This document shows positions 43,207 to 52,332 of a DNA stretch of 64,000 nt, piece by piece. The position numbers were made by a program, and so were the translations under genes. The number at the start of each line of letters is the position of its first letter. Position 1 is the first letter of the stretch. Under the pieces are notes generated by a model, which was not told the origin of the DNA, did no database searches, and worked only from the letters and a program-made list of their open reading frames with translations. The stretch lies in assembly GCF_014652435.1 (NCBI RefSeq), contig NZ_BMYU01000001.1:124001-188000 (forward strand). Reading direction: 5' to 3'. Origin of the DNA: Cognatundibacterium squillarum. GTDB lineage: Bacteria > Pseudomonadota > Gammaproteobacteria > Burkholderiales > Burkholderiaceae_D.

Positions 43207-44940
43207 GTGTTTTCTGTTTTTCAAAATCCGTCGTCCGCGACATCCGTATCCGCGAAACCGAACTGCTGGGACTGGGCTTTGTTGCCGGTGGTGCTGGCGG
43301 TGCTCAGTCTGTTTGCGTATGCGGCGATGCAAATGAGCCGGCCGTTTGCGGTGGGCGAAACGCTGGCGGTGTCGCTGGACCCTGCGGTGCTGCCGTATTA
43401 CCTGCTGCGCACGATATTGCGCATGTTCACCGCGCTGTTTTTGTCGCTGGTGTTCAGTCTGGTGTTTGCCGCAATTGCCGCGCGTTTCCGGCTGGCGGAA
43501 CGCATCATGATTCCTTTGCTGGATATTCTGCAATCGGTGCCGATTCTCGGTTTTCAGGCGATTGCGATTGCGCCGTTTATTGCCTTATTCCCCGGCAATC
43601 TGCTGGGTGTGGAATGTGCCGCCGTGTTTGCGATTTTTACCTCGCAAGCCTGGAATATGGCGTTCTCTGTGTATCAGTCGATACGCACTGTGCCATCGGA
43701 ATTGCAGGAAGCGGCGCGCGTATTTCGCCTATCGGCGTGGCAGCGCTTCTGGCGGCTGGAATTGCCGTTTGCGATGCCCGGTTTGCTGTGGAATATGATG
43801 ATGTCGATGTCCGGCGGCTGGTTCTTTCTGGTGGCGGCCGAAGCGATTGCTGTGGCGGGGCAGGACATCAAGCTGCCCGGCATCGGTTCGTATATTGCGG
43901 TGGCGATTGAACAGCGCCAGATCGCCGCAATTCTGTGGGCGATCTTTGCGATGCTGAGCGGCATTCTGCTGTACGACCAGCTGTTCTTCCGGCCTTTGCT
44001 GGCATGGGCCGATAAATTCCGTTTTGAAGAAACCCAGAGCGAAACCGCGCAGAAATCGTGGTTACTGGACTGGATGCGCAACAGCCACTGGTTCCGCCGC
44101 GCGGGCAGCCGTTTCTGGCGCTGGCTGGGGCGCAGCCTGAGCTGGTTTGCTTTGCCGCTGGAAAACCAGCGCAGTACCAAGCCTGCGTTCTGGGCGCGCT
44201 GGCAAATTTCCGGCTTCTGGATTGAGTTGCTGATCGGGCTGATGATGCTGGCGGGGCTGGTTCGCTTAACCATCTTCATTCACAGCGAAGTCGGCTGGGC
44301 AGAAGTCGGGCATGTGGCGGTGCTGGGCAGTATTACGCTGGTGCGGGTGATGGTGCTGATTGCGATTGCTTCGCTGGTGTGGGTGCCGGTGGCGGTGTGG
44401 ATTGGTTTGCGGCCTGCGTATTCGCAAAAAGTGCAGGCGGTGGCGCAGTTTCTGGCCGCGTTTCCGGTCAATTTTTTATTTCCGGGCGTGGTGCTGGTGA
44501 TGGTCACGCTGGATTTGTCGCCGAATATCTGGCTCAGCCCGCTGATGGTGTTCGGTACGCAGTGGTACATCCTGTTTAACGTGGTGGCCGGTGCGGCAAC
44601 CATTCCGAATGAATTGCGGCTGGCGGCAGACAATCTGGGACTGAAGGGTTGGCTGAAATGGAAGCGCGTGTATCTTCCGGCGATTTTTCCGAGCTACATT
44701 ACCGGCGCAATTACCGCCAGCGGCGGTTCGTGGAATGCCAGCATCGTTGCGGAATATGTGACCTGGGGCAAAACCACGCTGGTGGCAGATGGCCTCGGCA
44801 GCTATATCAAACAAATGACCGAAGCCGGTGATTTTCAGCGCATCGCACTGGGCATCGGCATGATGTGTATTTTTGTGATGCTGCTGAACCGCTTTTTCTG
44901 GCGTCGCTTATACGATCTGGCGGAGCGCCATCTGCGCTGA
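43207..44940 (+). CDS. ABC transporter permease with two fused NitT/TauT-type membrane domains
   Basis: A 577-residue membrane protein made of two binding-protein-dependent transport domains in tandem. Each has an EAA-type loop that docks the ATPase: ELQEAARVFRLSAWQRF in the first half and ELRLAADNLGLKGWLKW in the second. Twelve or so helices are predicted. The domain type is that of nitrate/sulfonate/bicarbonate (NitT/TauT) importers, but with both permease halves on one chain. AAGGAG lies just before the GTG at 43207, which I prefer to the GTG at 43201 overlapping that site. The substrate is unknown and no substrate-binding protein gene is nearby. Confidence 0.88.
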   Translation: MFSVFQNPSSATSVSAKPNCWDWALLPVVLAVLSLFAYAAMQMSRPFAVGETLAVSLDPAVLPYYLLRTILRMFTALFLSLVFSLVFAAIAARFRLAERIMIPLLDILQSVPILGFQAIAIAPFIALFPGNLLGVECAAVFAIFTSQAWNMAFSVYQSIRTVPSELQEAARVFRLSAWQRFWRLELPFAMPGLLWNMMMSMSGGWFFLVAAEAIAVAGQDIKLPGIGSYIAVAIEQRQIAAILWAIFAMLSGILLYDQLFFRPLLAWADKFRFEETQSETAQKSWLLDWMRNSHWFRRAGSRFWRWLGRSLSWFALPLENQRSTKPAFWARWQISGFWIELLIGLMMLAGLVRLTIFIHSEVGWAEVGHVAVLGSITLVRVMVLIAIASLVWVPVAVWIGLRPAYSQKVQAVAQFLAAFPVNFLFPGVVLVMVTLDLSPNIWLSPLMVFGTQWYILFNVVAGAATIPNELRLAADNLGLKGWLKWKRVYLPAIFPSYITGAITASGGSWNASIVAEYVTWGKTTLVADGLGSYIKQMTEAGDFQRIALGIGMMCIFVMLLNRFFWRRLYDLAERHLR

Positions 44941-45079
44941 TGAGTGAAATTTTTTATCACATCAGACAAACACCATTTGCAGACCGGCTGCACAGCGAAC
45001 AATCACAGGCTGCGCCGGTCTGCCACCGAAACATGCGATTGACCGCATCTGCGCCGCACAGCGGCAATACGGAGGACTT

Positions 45080-46369
45080 ATGACCCGTCAGGCATTACTA
45101 GCATTAACACAGGTAGCAAAATCATTTAAAGCGGCAGACGGCCAGTCCCGTCTGATTCTGGATAAGGTGGATTTCAGTCTGCAGGATGGCGAAATCGTCG
45201 CTTTGCTCGGCAAATCCGGTTCCGGCAAATCCACGCTGTTGCGTGTGATGGCGGGCTTGATCAGCGCGGATAAAGGCAGTGCGGTGTATCGCGGTCAGGA
45301 AATCCGTGGCCCTGTGCCCGGCATTGCGATGGTGTTTCAGTCATTTGCTTTATTCCCGTGGCTGACCGTACAGCAAAACGTGGAACTGGGGCTGGAAGCG
45401 CAGGGCGTGGGTGCGGCAGAGCGTGCGCAGCGTGCCGATGCGGTGCTGGAACTGATCGGCCTTGCCGGTTTCGGAGGTGCGTTGCCGCGTGAATTGTCCG
45501 GCGGGATGAAACAGCGTGTCGGTATTGCGCGGGCGCTGGTGATGAATCCCGATATTCTGCTGATGGATGAAGCATTTTCCGCGCTGGATGTGCTGACCGG
45601 CGAAACCCTGCGCGACGATATGCTGGAACTCTGGCAGGAGCGCCGCATTTCCACTAAGGGCATTCTGGTGGTGTCGCACAATATCGAAGAAGCGGTGATG
45701 ATGGCAGACCGCATCATTCTGTTATCCAGCGATCCCGGTCGTGTGCGTTGCGAAATTCCGGTGAACCTGCCGCGTCCGCGTGATCCGGATTCTGCTGAAG
45801 TCCGTGCGCTGATTGATGAAGTGTATGGTCTGATGACGATGCGTTCTTCCGGTGATCTGCATTCGGAAACCGGATCAGTACGCCATATCGGCTACCGCTT
45901 GCCGGATACCGATGTCACGCGCATTGAAGGCGTGCTGGAAATGCTGATGGATGCGCCATTCGAAGGCCGTGCCGACTTGCCGCAACTGACAGAAGAAGCG
46001 GAATTGCCGGACGAAGAATTGTTCCCTGTCTATGAAGCGATGAGCCTGCTCGGTCTGGCGATACTGGAAAAAGGCGACATTCTGCTGACCGCGTTGGGCA
46101 AGGAATACGCGGTCGCAGATCAGGCGCGCAAACAGGAATTGTTTGGTCAGCAATTACTGATGCATGTGCCGCTGGCGGCGCATATCCGTCGGGTGCTGGA
46201 GGCCGAAACCAGCGGCAGTATTTCAGAACAGCCGCTGCTGGAAATGCTGGAGGATTTCCTGAAGCCGGAAGAAGCGCAACGGGTGCTGGCGGTGGCGATT
46301 GAATGGGGACGCTATGGCGAAGTATACGAATACGATTACCATACCGGCCGCCTGACCTTGCCAGCTTAA
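45080..46369 (+). CDS. NitT/TauT-type ABC ATPase with AAA-associated C-terminal domain
   Basis: A 429-residue ATP-binding subunit. Walker A GKSGSGKS (44-51), Q-loop MVFQSFALFPW, signature LSGGMKQRVGIARAL, Walker B ILLMDEAFSALD. Beyond about residue 260 it has an extra domain of about 160 residues (RIEGVLEMLMDAPFEG and later) of the kind annotated as AAA-associated C-terminal in nitrate/sulfonate ATPases, probably regulatory. GGAGG precedes the ATG. It pairs with the fused permease upstream. Confidence 0.9.
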   Translation: MTRQALLALTQVAKSFKAADGQSRLILDKVDFSLQDGEIVALLGKSGSGKSTLLRVMAGLISADKGSAVYRGQEIRGPVPGIAMVFQSFALFPWLTVQQNVELGLEAQGVGAAERAQRADAVLELIGLAGFGGALPRELSGGMKQRVGIARALVMNPDILLMDEAFSALDVLTGETLRDDMLELWQERRISTKGILVVSHNIEEAVMMADRIILLSSDPGRVRCEIPVNLPRPRDPDSAEVRALIDEVYGLMTMRSSGDLHSETGSVRHIGYRLPDTDVTRIEGVLEMLMDAPFEGRADLPQLTEEAELPDEELFPVYEAMSLLGLAILEKGDILLTALGKEYAVADQARKQELFGQQLLMHVPLAAHIRRVLEAETSGSISEQPLLEMLEDFLKPEEAQRVLAVAIEWGRYGEVYEYDYHTGRLTLPA

Positions 46370-46528
46370 AAGTCGTCATACAAAGCGGACGCACCAATGC
46401 GCCGCTGATCTGACTAACTGTGGCATTTATCCGCCTGCATGATGCGCAGGCTTGTGACATCATCATGCTTTCAGGCAAACTGGCAGTTTTTGCAGTTTGT
46501 GTCTTCGTTTTTTGGGGAAGGTCAATTT

Positions 46529-47209
46529 ATGCAGTTGAAACGCCGTTCTGTACTGGGTCTGGCTGCCGGCATGCTGGCAGCGCCGTGGTCTGTTGCATCG
46601 CCCGCCAAACCGCTGGCAGGTGTGGAATATATCCAGTTACCGGCACCGATGCCGGTGCGCGCTGCCGCTGGCAAAATCGAAGTGATCGAATTTTTTATGT
46701 ATCACTGCCCGGCCTGTAATGCACTGGAAGCAGAGCTGATGGCGTGGGTCAAAAAAATGGGCGACAAAATCGAATTCCGTCGCTTCCATCTGCCGTATCA
46801 CGGTGTGAATGATCCGGAAGCGCATTTGTTCGTCACGCTGGAAGCCATGGGGCTGGACAGAAAACTGCATCAGAAAATTCTGGATGCGTGGCATGTCGAA
46901 CGCAAACGCCTGCGTACCGATGACGATAATGTCGCGTTTGTTGTCGCAAACGGTATCGACCGCCAGAAATTCCTCGATGTGTACAACAGCTTCTCGGTAC
47001 AGGCTACCATGCGCCGCCTGCCGCGCACGCTGGATCAGTACGCAGTGCAATACACACCAAGTTTTGTGATTGATGGCCGTTTCCTGACATCGCCAAGCAT
47101 GATTGCGCAGGCGAATCTGAATCTGGCAAAAGACGATGTGCATCCTGCGTCGTTCACTGCGATGGAAGCGCTGATTGATCTGGCGATCCGCAGCAAAAAA
47201 GCCGGCTGA
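46529..47209 (+). CDS. dsbA: Thiol:disulfide interchange protein DsbA-like
   Basis: A 226-residue periplasmic oxidoreductase with a signal peptide (SVLGLAAGMLAAPWSVAS) and a thioredoxin fold with a helical insert. The active site reads CPAC (EFFMYHCPACNALE) where most DsbA have CPHC; the cis-proline loop is YTPSFVIDG. The CPxC dipeptide tunes redox potential, so Ala may make it less oxidising. GGGGAAGG precedes the ATG at 46529, which is preferred over 46439. ldh starts eleven bases after its stop. Confidence 0.85.
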   Translation: MQLKRRSVLGLAAGMLAAPWSVASPAKPLAGVEYIQLPAPMPVRAAAGKIEVIEFFMYHCPACNALEAELMAWVKKMGDKIEFRRFHLPYHGVNDPEAHLFVTLEAMGLDRKLHQKILDAWHVERKRLRTDDDNVAFVVANGIDRQKFLDVYNSFSVQATMRRLPRTLDQYAVQYTPSFVIDGRFLTSPSMIAQANLNLAKDDVHPASFTAMEALIDLAIRSKKAG

Positions 47210-47220
47210 AAGGAAATCTC

Positions 47221-48168
47221 ATGAAAATCGGCGTTGTCGGAACCGGATTTGTCGGCAGTACCGCGGCTTACACGCTGGCGATGCAGGCCGTGGGCAGCGA
47301 ACTGGTGCTGGTCGATCATCAGCCCGCACTGGCGCAGGCGCACGGCATGGATATTCTGCATGCCGTCCCGTTTTCGCATCCGGTGCAAATCCGCTCCGGT
47401 GACATCGCCGATTTACACGGCGCGCAGTTAGTCGTGGTGGCGGCCGGCGTCAATCAGCAACCGGGCGAAACCCGTCTGGCACTGCTGCAACGGAACGCTG
47501 CGATTTTCAGTGCGCTGATTCCGCAAATCGTGCAAGCCGCGCCGGATGCCGTGCTGATCATCGCCACCAATCCGCTCGACATCATGACCCACATTGCCAC
47601 CCGTATTGCGGTGGCAGCCGGTTTGCCTGCCAGCCGTGTGATTGGCACCGGCACCATGCTGGATACCGCACGCTTCCGCGCCTTGCTCGGAGAAAAACTC
47701 GGCATTGCATCAGAATCGGTACACGCTTATGTGCTCGGTGAACACGGTGATTCCGAAGTGCTGGTCTGGTCCAGCGTGCATATCGGCGGTATTCCACTGG
47801 CGGATTTTGCCGCTGCACGCGGCATTGCGCTGGATGACACACTGCGCGCCGCAGTCGATCATGGTGTGCGTCGTGCGGCGTATCAGATCATTCAGGGCAA
47901 AGGTGCAACGTACTTTGGTATTGCTTCCGCCATCACCGCCTTAAGCCGCGCCGTACTGTTTGATGAACGCTGCGTGTACACTGTCAGCGCCATGCACAGC
48001 GAAGTGGAAGGCATACCGTCGGTTTCGCTGTCCTTGCCCGGTATCATCGGTCGCAACGGGCTGACCGGCACGCTCAAACCAGTACTGAACGCCGCCGAAC
48101 ACGCCGCCCTGCAAACCAGCGCCAGCGTTATTCTGCAACACATACAGGCAATGGATGCCGCTGCCTGA
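47221..48168 (+). CDS. ldh: L-lactate dehydrogenase
   Basis: A 315-residue NAD-dependent LDH/MDH-fold enzyme. Rossmann motif GVVGTGFVGSTAAY; the specificity loop has Gln in VNQQPGETR, as in lactate rather than malate dehydrogenases; the catalytic His is in GEHGDSEV. It interconverts pyruvate and L-lactate. It follows dsbA closely with AAAGGA before the ATG and ends in a bidirectional terminator. Confidence 0.93.
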   Translation: MKIGVVGTGFVGSTAAYTLAMQAVGSELVLVDHQPALAQAHGMDILHAVPFSHPVQIRSGDIADLHGAQLVVVAAGVNQQPGETRLALLQRNAAIFSALIPQIVQAAPDAVLIIATNPLDIMTHIATRIAVAAGLPASRVIGTGTMLDTARFRALLGEKLGIASESVHAYVLGEHGDSEVLVWSSVHIGGIPLADFAAARGIALDDTLRAAVDHGVRRAAYQIIQGKGATYFGIASAITALSRAVLFDERCVYTVSAMHSEVEGIPSVSLSLPGIIGRNGLTGTLKPVLNAAEHAALQTSASVILQHIQAMDAAA

Positions 48169-48192
48169 GTGCTGCTGGTCTGCTTCAGAAAC

Positions 48193-48225
48193 AAAAACGC
48201 CTGCAATTGTATGCAGGCGTTTTTG
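48193..48225. terminator. Bidirectional terminator between ldh and the small gene
   Basis: Stem AAAACGCCTGCA/TGCAGGCGTTTT with A and T runs on either side. It can stop ldh (plus) and the convergent small gene (minus). Confidence 0.9.
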
Positions 48226-48252
48226 CTTTCAACGTAAAGCGCGGAATACGGT

Positions 48253-48456
48253 TTAATCACTCAGCGCAATATTCGCAGCTTCTTCAGGCGTCAAACCGTC
48301 ATAAAACTGGTCGGTCAGATTTTCGATATCTTCTTCGATAAACTCTTGCGCCTGTGCCTGCGTGGCACCGCCCTTGACCAGAAAACCCTCAACCTCGATG
48401 CACCAGTGGATCAGCGCCAGCGTCTCTTCGTCCAGTTCTTCTTTTTTCTTTGCCAT
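48253..48456 (-). CDS. Small conserved acidic protein, unknown function
   Basis: A 67-residue soluble, acidic and probably all-helical protein (MAKKKEELDEETLALIHWC...PEEAANIALSD). AAGGAAA precedes the ATG at 48456. No domain recognised. It has the size, codon use and ribosome site of a real gene. Confidence 0.7.
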   Translation of the reverse strand: MAKKKEELDEETLALIHWCIEVEGFLVKGGATQAQAQEFIEEDIENLTDQFYDGLTPEEAANIALSD

Positions 48457-48660
48457 GATATTTCCTTGATTGAATCGCAATGTTGTGACGTAAGACCAGC
48501 CAGTCAGCGTGGCAGACGCGGTGTTACTTCGTAAGAGCGCCTATTATCCTATGTTTTCAGCGCCGGCTTATGTCCCGTCTTGAACAGAGCGTCACACAAT
48601 GCTTTCCGAACCCGCCGGAGAACGCCGGAAGGCGTGCCCAAAAGTGCGCTGAAAACGCTT

Positions 48661-48744
48661 AAATGCGGTGTTCAGCACAGCAATCCGGCGGTCGTCGGCA
48701 GAAAGTCCGGCTCTGCAAAACGGGCAGATGACGATAGCTGCACA
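48661..48744 (+). repeat. 84-bp dispersed repeat, copy E
   Basis: From AAATGCGGTGTTCAGC through GGTCGTCGGCAGAAAGTCC to ATGACGATAGCTGCACA, 84 bases. Left flank GCTGAAAACGCTT resembles copies D and F. It lies about 30 bases from the stop of the SH3 gene. Confidence 0.87.
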
Positions 48745-48774
48745 GAGCAGGGGGGGCTGAACGTCCGGATACAC

Positions 48775-50427
48775 TCAGCAACCGCAACCGTAGCCAAACT
48801 GATCCGCATCCAGAATTTTCCATTGGCCGTTGATATTTGCCAGCATCAGGCGGTACCAGCGATCATCGTTCGGGCTGGCAAAACCCAGATGGCCGGGGCC
48901 TTTGCCTGTGCCTTCCCATACCGCAATATCCGGAATGCCATCGCCGTTCAGGTCGTAGTACAAATGGGTACCTCGGACGAAGCCGGTTTTTTTCCTGTCC
49001 ATCGCCACTTTGCTTTCGCTGACACTGGCTTTTTGTGCAGGCAGCGCAGCCGTTGTGTAGAACAGATACAGCGCTCCTGCTTCTATGCTTTGCCGGCTTT
49101 CTTTCTGCATTTTCTTCGCTTCGCCACTGCCTTCTGCCGTACCGTAGTCAAAATAACGCCAGATGCCGTCATCCGCATCGCCAAACGTGAAGCCCGGTGT
49201 CCAGCCGCTGCACATCGGTTCATCGAACTCACGCCACAGCTCTTCCTCGACTTTCAAATACGTGCTCTGGGTTTTCAGGCGGCCATCGCGGAATAAACGA
49301 TATTCCTGCACCGGTTTTGCCAGTATCGCAATGCGCGATTTCATATCGTACAAACCCGGGCCGTAAGGATCGTCCGGATTGGCCGGTTTGCGCGGGCGCG
49401 GCGTAGTCAGCTGGCGATAGACAATCCCGAAACGGCCGCTGGCATTCACAATGCCGGCCCCACCGGGGCCGATATCCGCTTCGCTTAAAAACAGAGAAGG
49501 CTGCACGGTTTGAAACTCCAGCGCCTGTATCAGTTGCCTTACGCGTCCGGCACCACCGCGATCCTGACTGGAAATTACTTCGTGCAGATCGCCCCAGATG
49601 CGGATTTTATTGCGTATCTCCTCCATATCATCATCACGGGCTTTTGCGGCTTTTTGCTTCAGTGCAGCCCAGTCTGTCAGCGCCGGTGGTTTCGGTGCCT
49701 GCAAACCCAGCGCCAGATGCGCCTTCATTTTTTCCAGCGCGGCATCTTTGGGCCAGGGGCCACCGGCAGGTAAATCCGGATGCTTTTCTTTCAGATAGCC
49801 AACGTACTGCTCCAGCGCCACCCAGTCCGGATTCAGCCAGAATACTTTTTCCGGATTGTAATCCGCAGTCACCGGCTGACCCGCCTGCCGGTCGCCGCGT
49901 ATATGCGCCAGCACCACCTGTTTGTTGCTCAGATACTGGCAGGCGGTATAGCCTTTTATGCCTTCGGCGGTACTCACCTCGCAGTAACCGTTATCGGCCT
50001 GCTCGTTACTGACTTTGACCACACGGTTCAGACTCAGACGCGCCAGCACCTCGGCCTCGCGGTTCGGCGCGGCACGCAACACGACGCCATTCCCATTCAC
50101 CCAGCGCTGCGCCGCATCCACACCATCCACCCCCGCCGCCGGACGCAGAATTTTCTGCTCACTCAGAAAGCGGCAAGCCACATAACCGTAATAACCTTCG
50201 CCCTCAATCAGGCAAAAATCACCATAAGGCGGCGCTTTCAGAATCAGCTCAGTTCCGCGCGACATCCGGCCAATCACGTCCTTATCCGCCGACGGCCCGC
50301 TGCGCACCCGCACATCATCCGCATTCACCCAGCGCGGCGGCTGCTTCGGCACCTCCGCCTTCGCCAGCAAAGGCAAGACCATCAACACAGTGCTGATCAG
50401 CACAGAACAGGATTTACGCATCGTCAT
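48775..50427 (-). CDS. Secreted protein with two SH3-like domains
   Basis: A 550-residue protein with a signal peptide (VLISTVLMVLPLLAKAE). Two bacterial SH3 domains follow at about residues 30-90 and 105-168 (DVRVRSGPSADKDVIGRM; GVVLRAAPNREAEVLARL), each ending in a GYxAC-x-L segment. The middle region (about 190-480) is of unknown fold. Near the end is a calcium-type DLNGDGIPD loop, as in FG-GAP/dockerin-like repeats, and the chain ends in cysteine-rich GYGCGC. Bacterial SH3 domains often bind peptidoglycan. The function is unknown; location is likely periplasmic or surface. Confidence 0.8.
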   Translation of the reverse strand: MTMRKSCSVLISTVLMVLPLLAKAEVPKQPPRWVNADDVRVRSGPSADKDVIGRMSRGTELILKAPPYGDFCLIEGEGYYGYVACRFLSEQKILRPAAGVDGVDAAQRWVNGNGVVLRAAPNREAEVLARLSLNRVVKVSNEQADNGYCEVSTAEGIKGYTACQYLSNKQVVLAHIRGDRQAGQPVTADYNPEKVFWLNPDWVALEQYVGYLKEKHPDLPAGGPWPKDAALEKMKAHLALGLQAPKPPALTDWAALKQKAAKARDDDMEEIRNKIRIWGDLHEVISSQDRGGAGRVRQLIQALEFQTVQPSLFLSEADIGPGGAGIVNASGRFGIVYRQLTTPRPRKPANPDDPYGPGLYDMKSRIAILAKPVQEYRLFRDGRLKTQSTYLKVEEELWREFDEPMCSGWTPGFTFGDADDGIWRYFDYGTAEGSGEAKKMQKESRQSIEAGALYLFYTTAALPAQKASVSESKVAMDRKKTGFVRGTHLYYDLNGDGIPDIAVWEGTGKGPGHLGFASPNDDRWYRLMLANINGQWKILDADQFGYGCGC

Positions 50428-51058
50428 CTACCAGTCAGGATGAAAAGAAGCAGGGCAAGCACAGCGCCGCCCCCGCAGACAAACTCCGAAAATCATAACA
50501 AAACCAGCCTGAAAATTAGCATGCCGCGCCGCAGAGCACAGCAATACTGCGCTTGGCGGTGGGTTTTGCGGTTATTGGGGAGCATCGCAGGAATGCGGTA
50601 TTTGTTTGCTTGAAATGGCAAGCTTGTCTTGTTGCAATCAATGCTTACTGTGTAAAAACTTAAAGTGTTTTCTCTAAATTTAATTAAACGTATAAAAAAC
50701 AAAGAATTAGCAGCATTTTTTCATGTGAATTATATTTTTCGATGGAAATGCTTGTGTTGGTCTATATGCAATTTAGCTATTGATGAGTAAGATACGCGCC
50801 AATTGTTAAAAAATGTAAAGTCTGATGTCTATCTGTTTTTCTTGTGATGTTTCTGAAGCTGTTCTGCAGATGCAAGTAGTGAAGTTGTTTGCCTTGACGT
50901 CCTCAAACCCTTCTGTACGGTTTTTCTAAACGCTTTTCTCTCCCATTGATCCCGTTACCGCGCCGCTGATCCCCCTTGCGGAAACGGGATTTCTTTTCTG
51001 TTTCGCGTTTTATTTCAGACTGCGCTTAAACGTATTCGCGCAATTTCCATTGTTAACT
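50428..51058. other. AT-rich intergenic region with a hairpin before the membrane-protein array
   Basis: No supportable gene in about 630 bases. It separates the divergent SH3 gene and the five-gene array. At 50949-50990 an ATCCCGTT/AACGGGAT stem with a GC-rich loop precedes a T-rich stretch, resembling a terminator or an attenuator ahead of the array. The first 150 bases should carry the SH3 gene promoter. Confidence 0.5.
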
Positions 51059-51601
51059 ATGCAAAAGACTGAGATTTCTTCTTCCTCACGAATTCCGTTT
51101 CTGTATTCGTTCGACTGGCCAAACCGTTTGGCTGAAATGACTGGCAAGTGGGTATTTTTTACTGTCTTCCGTTTTTACTGGCTATTGCTGTGGTTTGCAT
51201 TTGCGCCAGCAATCGCCGGTTATGCCTTGCCGCTGGAGTTTGATACTGACTGGACGGACTGGGCTTTCTACGCCTACTTGCTGCCATATCCGGTGATCGA
51301 AGCTGTGATCGTGCTCGTATCTGCACGTGTTGCCAGCAGACTTCCGGTAAGACAAGGGCTTCAGCACGCGCTGACCGGAGTGCTGTTGGGGAGTGCTTAT
51401 GTTTATTACTTTGGTGAATTGACCGCACTGATCGAAGTGCCGTTCATGGTATTACTCGCAACGATTGTAAGCAGGGAAAAGCAGAACATGTCCGCATTGC
51501 GCGATGTTCTGGTGATTTTATGGCTGACCCGTGCAATTCAGTTACTGGCGCTGCTAGCGATGTACAGAATGCTTTACCTTCCTGATGCTACTTTTTCCTG
51601 A
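51059..51601 (+). CDS. Membrane protein A1, CPBP-like fold without histidines
   Basis: A 180-residue protein with about five membrane helices. It shares the pattern of the neighbouring CPBP-like proteins: an N-terminal WPN..E...KW...F...R block (residues 19-40), a Glu-Arg pair (Glu81, Arg90), and a glycine turn GSAY. The zinc-binding His of the first motif is replaced by Tyr114, at the same 33-residue distance from Glu as His in the B proteins, and the HxxxN motif is absent. I read it as a catalytically dead paralogue. The ATG at 51059 is chosen over the TTG at 51050. Its base composition is like the core genome, unlike the rest of the array. Confidence 0.75.
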   Translation: MQKTEISSSSRIPFLYSFDWPNRLAEMTGKWVFFTVFRFYWLLLWFAFAPAIAGYALPLEFDTDWTDWAFYAYLLPYPVIEAVIVLVSARVASRLPVRQGLQHALTGVLLGSAYVYYFGELTALIEVPFMVLLATIVSREKQNMSALRDVLVILWLTRAIQLLALLAMYRMLYLPDATFS

Positions 51602-51609
51602 AAATATTT

Positions 51610-52170
51610 ATGAATGTCGCTTTACCGGTCTTTGTGCCTGCCTTTTTAAAGGCATTTCATCGTATTTTTATCTTTTGCTTCTTGACTCCCGGGAAAACCT
51701 GGCAGCAGGAATTCGTAATTAAATATTGTGCTTTTTTTGTCGCGCGGGGAGTCTTGTATTGTATTTCCGTGTTTAGTGGTGTGGCTGGCTATATTTGGTA
51801 TTCTTCCTCTGAAGAAAAAAATGTAATTTTTTTTGTTAGTGAGTTTGTAAATCCTTTTGTATTTGGTGCTTTTTCCGAAAATGTGCTGTTGATGTTGATA
51901 TGTCGTATTGCTGTTCGATTTCATATTTCAGACTTCTGGACGGTATTTTTTTTGGGGTTGCTGTTCGGTGGGCTTCACATTTTTGTTAATGATGACATTT
52001 CTTATGTCAATGCAATTTTTTATTTTTGGATAATGACGGGAATGTATCTTAATTGGCATCGATCAAAAAATGCTTTTTTAATTATTCTTTTATTCCATGG
52101 GTTGTGGAATTTTAATGCGACTATATTATTTTTAATTTTTGGAAAATTTTTTGAATATTGGCTTGGTTAG
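51610..52170 (+). CDS. CPBP-like intramembrane protease B1
   Basis: A 186-residue membrane protein with about five helices. Motif one: Glu90-Asn91...Arg99 (SENVLLMLICR); motif two: FGGLH with His123; motif three: FHGLWN with His163 and Asn167 (HxxxN). These are the three CPBP/Rce1/Abi metalloprotease motifs, divergent in that Glu-Glu is Glu-Asn and the Arg is at +9. Members of the family process prenylated proteins, bacteriocins or give bacteriocin immunity. It starts eight bases after A1 without a ribosome site, so translation is probably coupled. Strongly AT-rich. Confidence 0.75.
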   Translation: MNVALPVFVPAFLKAFHRIFIFCFLTPGKTWQQEFVIKYCAFFVARGVLYCISVFSGVAGYIWYSSSEEKNVIFFVSEFVNPFVFGAFSENVLLMLICRIAVRFHISDFWTVFFLGLLFGGLHIFVNDDISYVNAIFYFWIMTGMYLNWHRSKNAFLIILLFHGLWNFNATILFLIFGKFFEYWLG

Positions 52171-52196
52171 TGAGTGCGTGAATTTTAAAGGAATCC

Positions 52197-52310
52197 GTGC
52201 CAATTTCCGTATTTTGCGATGTTCTGGTGATTTTATGGCTGACCCGTGCAATTCAGTTACTGACACTGCTAGCGATGTACAGAATACTGTACGGTCCGGA
52301 TATCGTCTGA
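52197..52310 (+). pseudogene. Remnant of a duplicated A-type gene 3' end
   Basis: Bases 52216-52288 repeat the 3' end of A1 (51501-51573) with 3 mismatches in 73. The frame is open from a GTG at 52197, with AAAGGA before it, to a TGA at 52310, encoding 37 residues with one membrane helix (DVLVILWLTRAIQLL). It lies directly before B2 just as A1 lies before B1, so an A-B unit was duplicated and the second A mostly lost. Whether the 37-residue frame is translated is open. Confidence 0.75.
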
Positions 52311-52332
52311 TTTTTATTTTCTGAATGCATTT

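Noticed and set aside
43188-43910. A 240-residue Gly/Ala-rich frame over the ABC permease start
   Set aside because: Overlaps the permease in another frame; the permease has the EAA loops and ribosome site.
49780-50613. A 277-residue plus-strand frame across the SH3 gene
   Set aside because: His- and Arg-rich shadow of the minus-strand SH3 gene, no domain.
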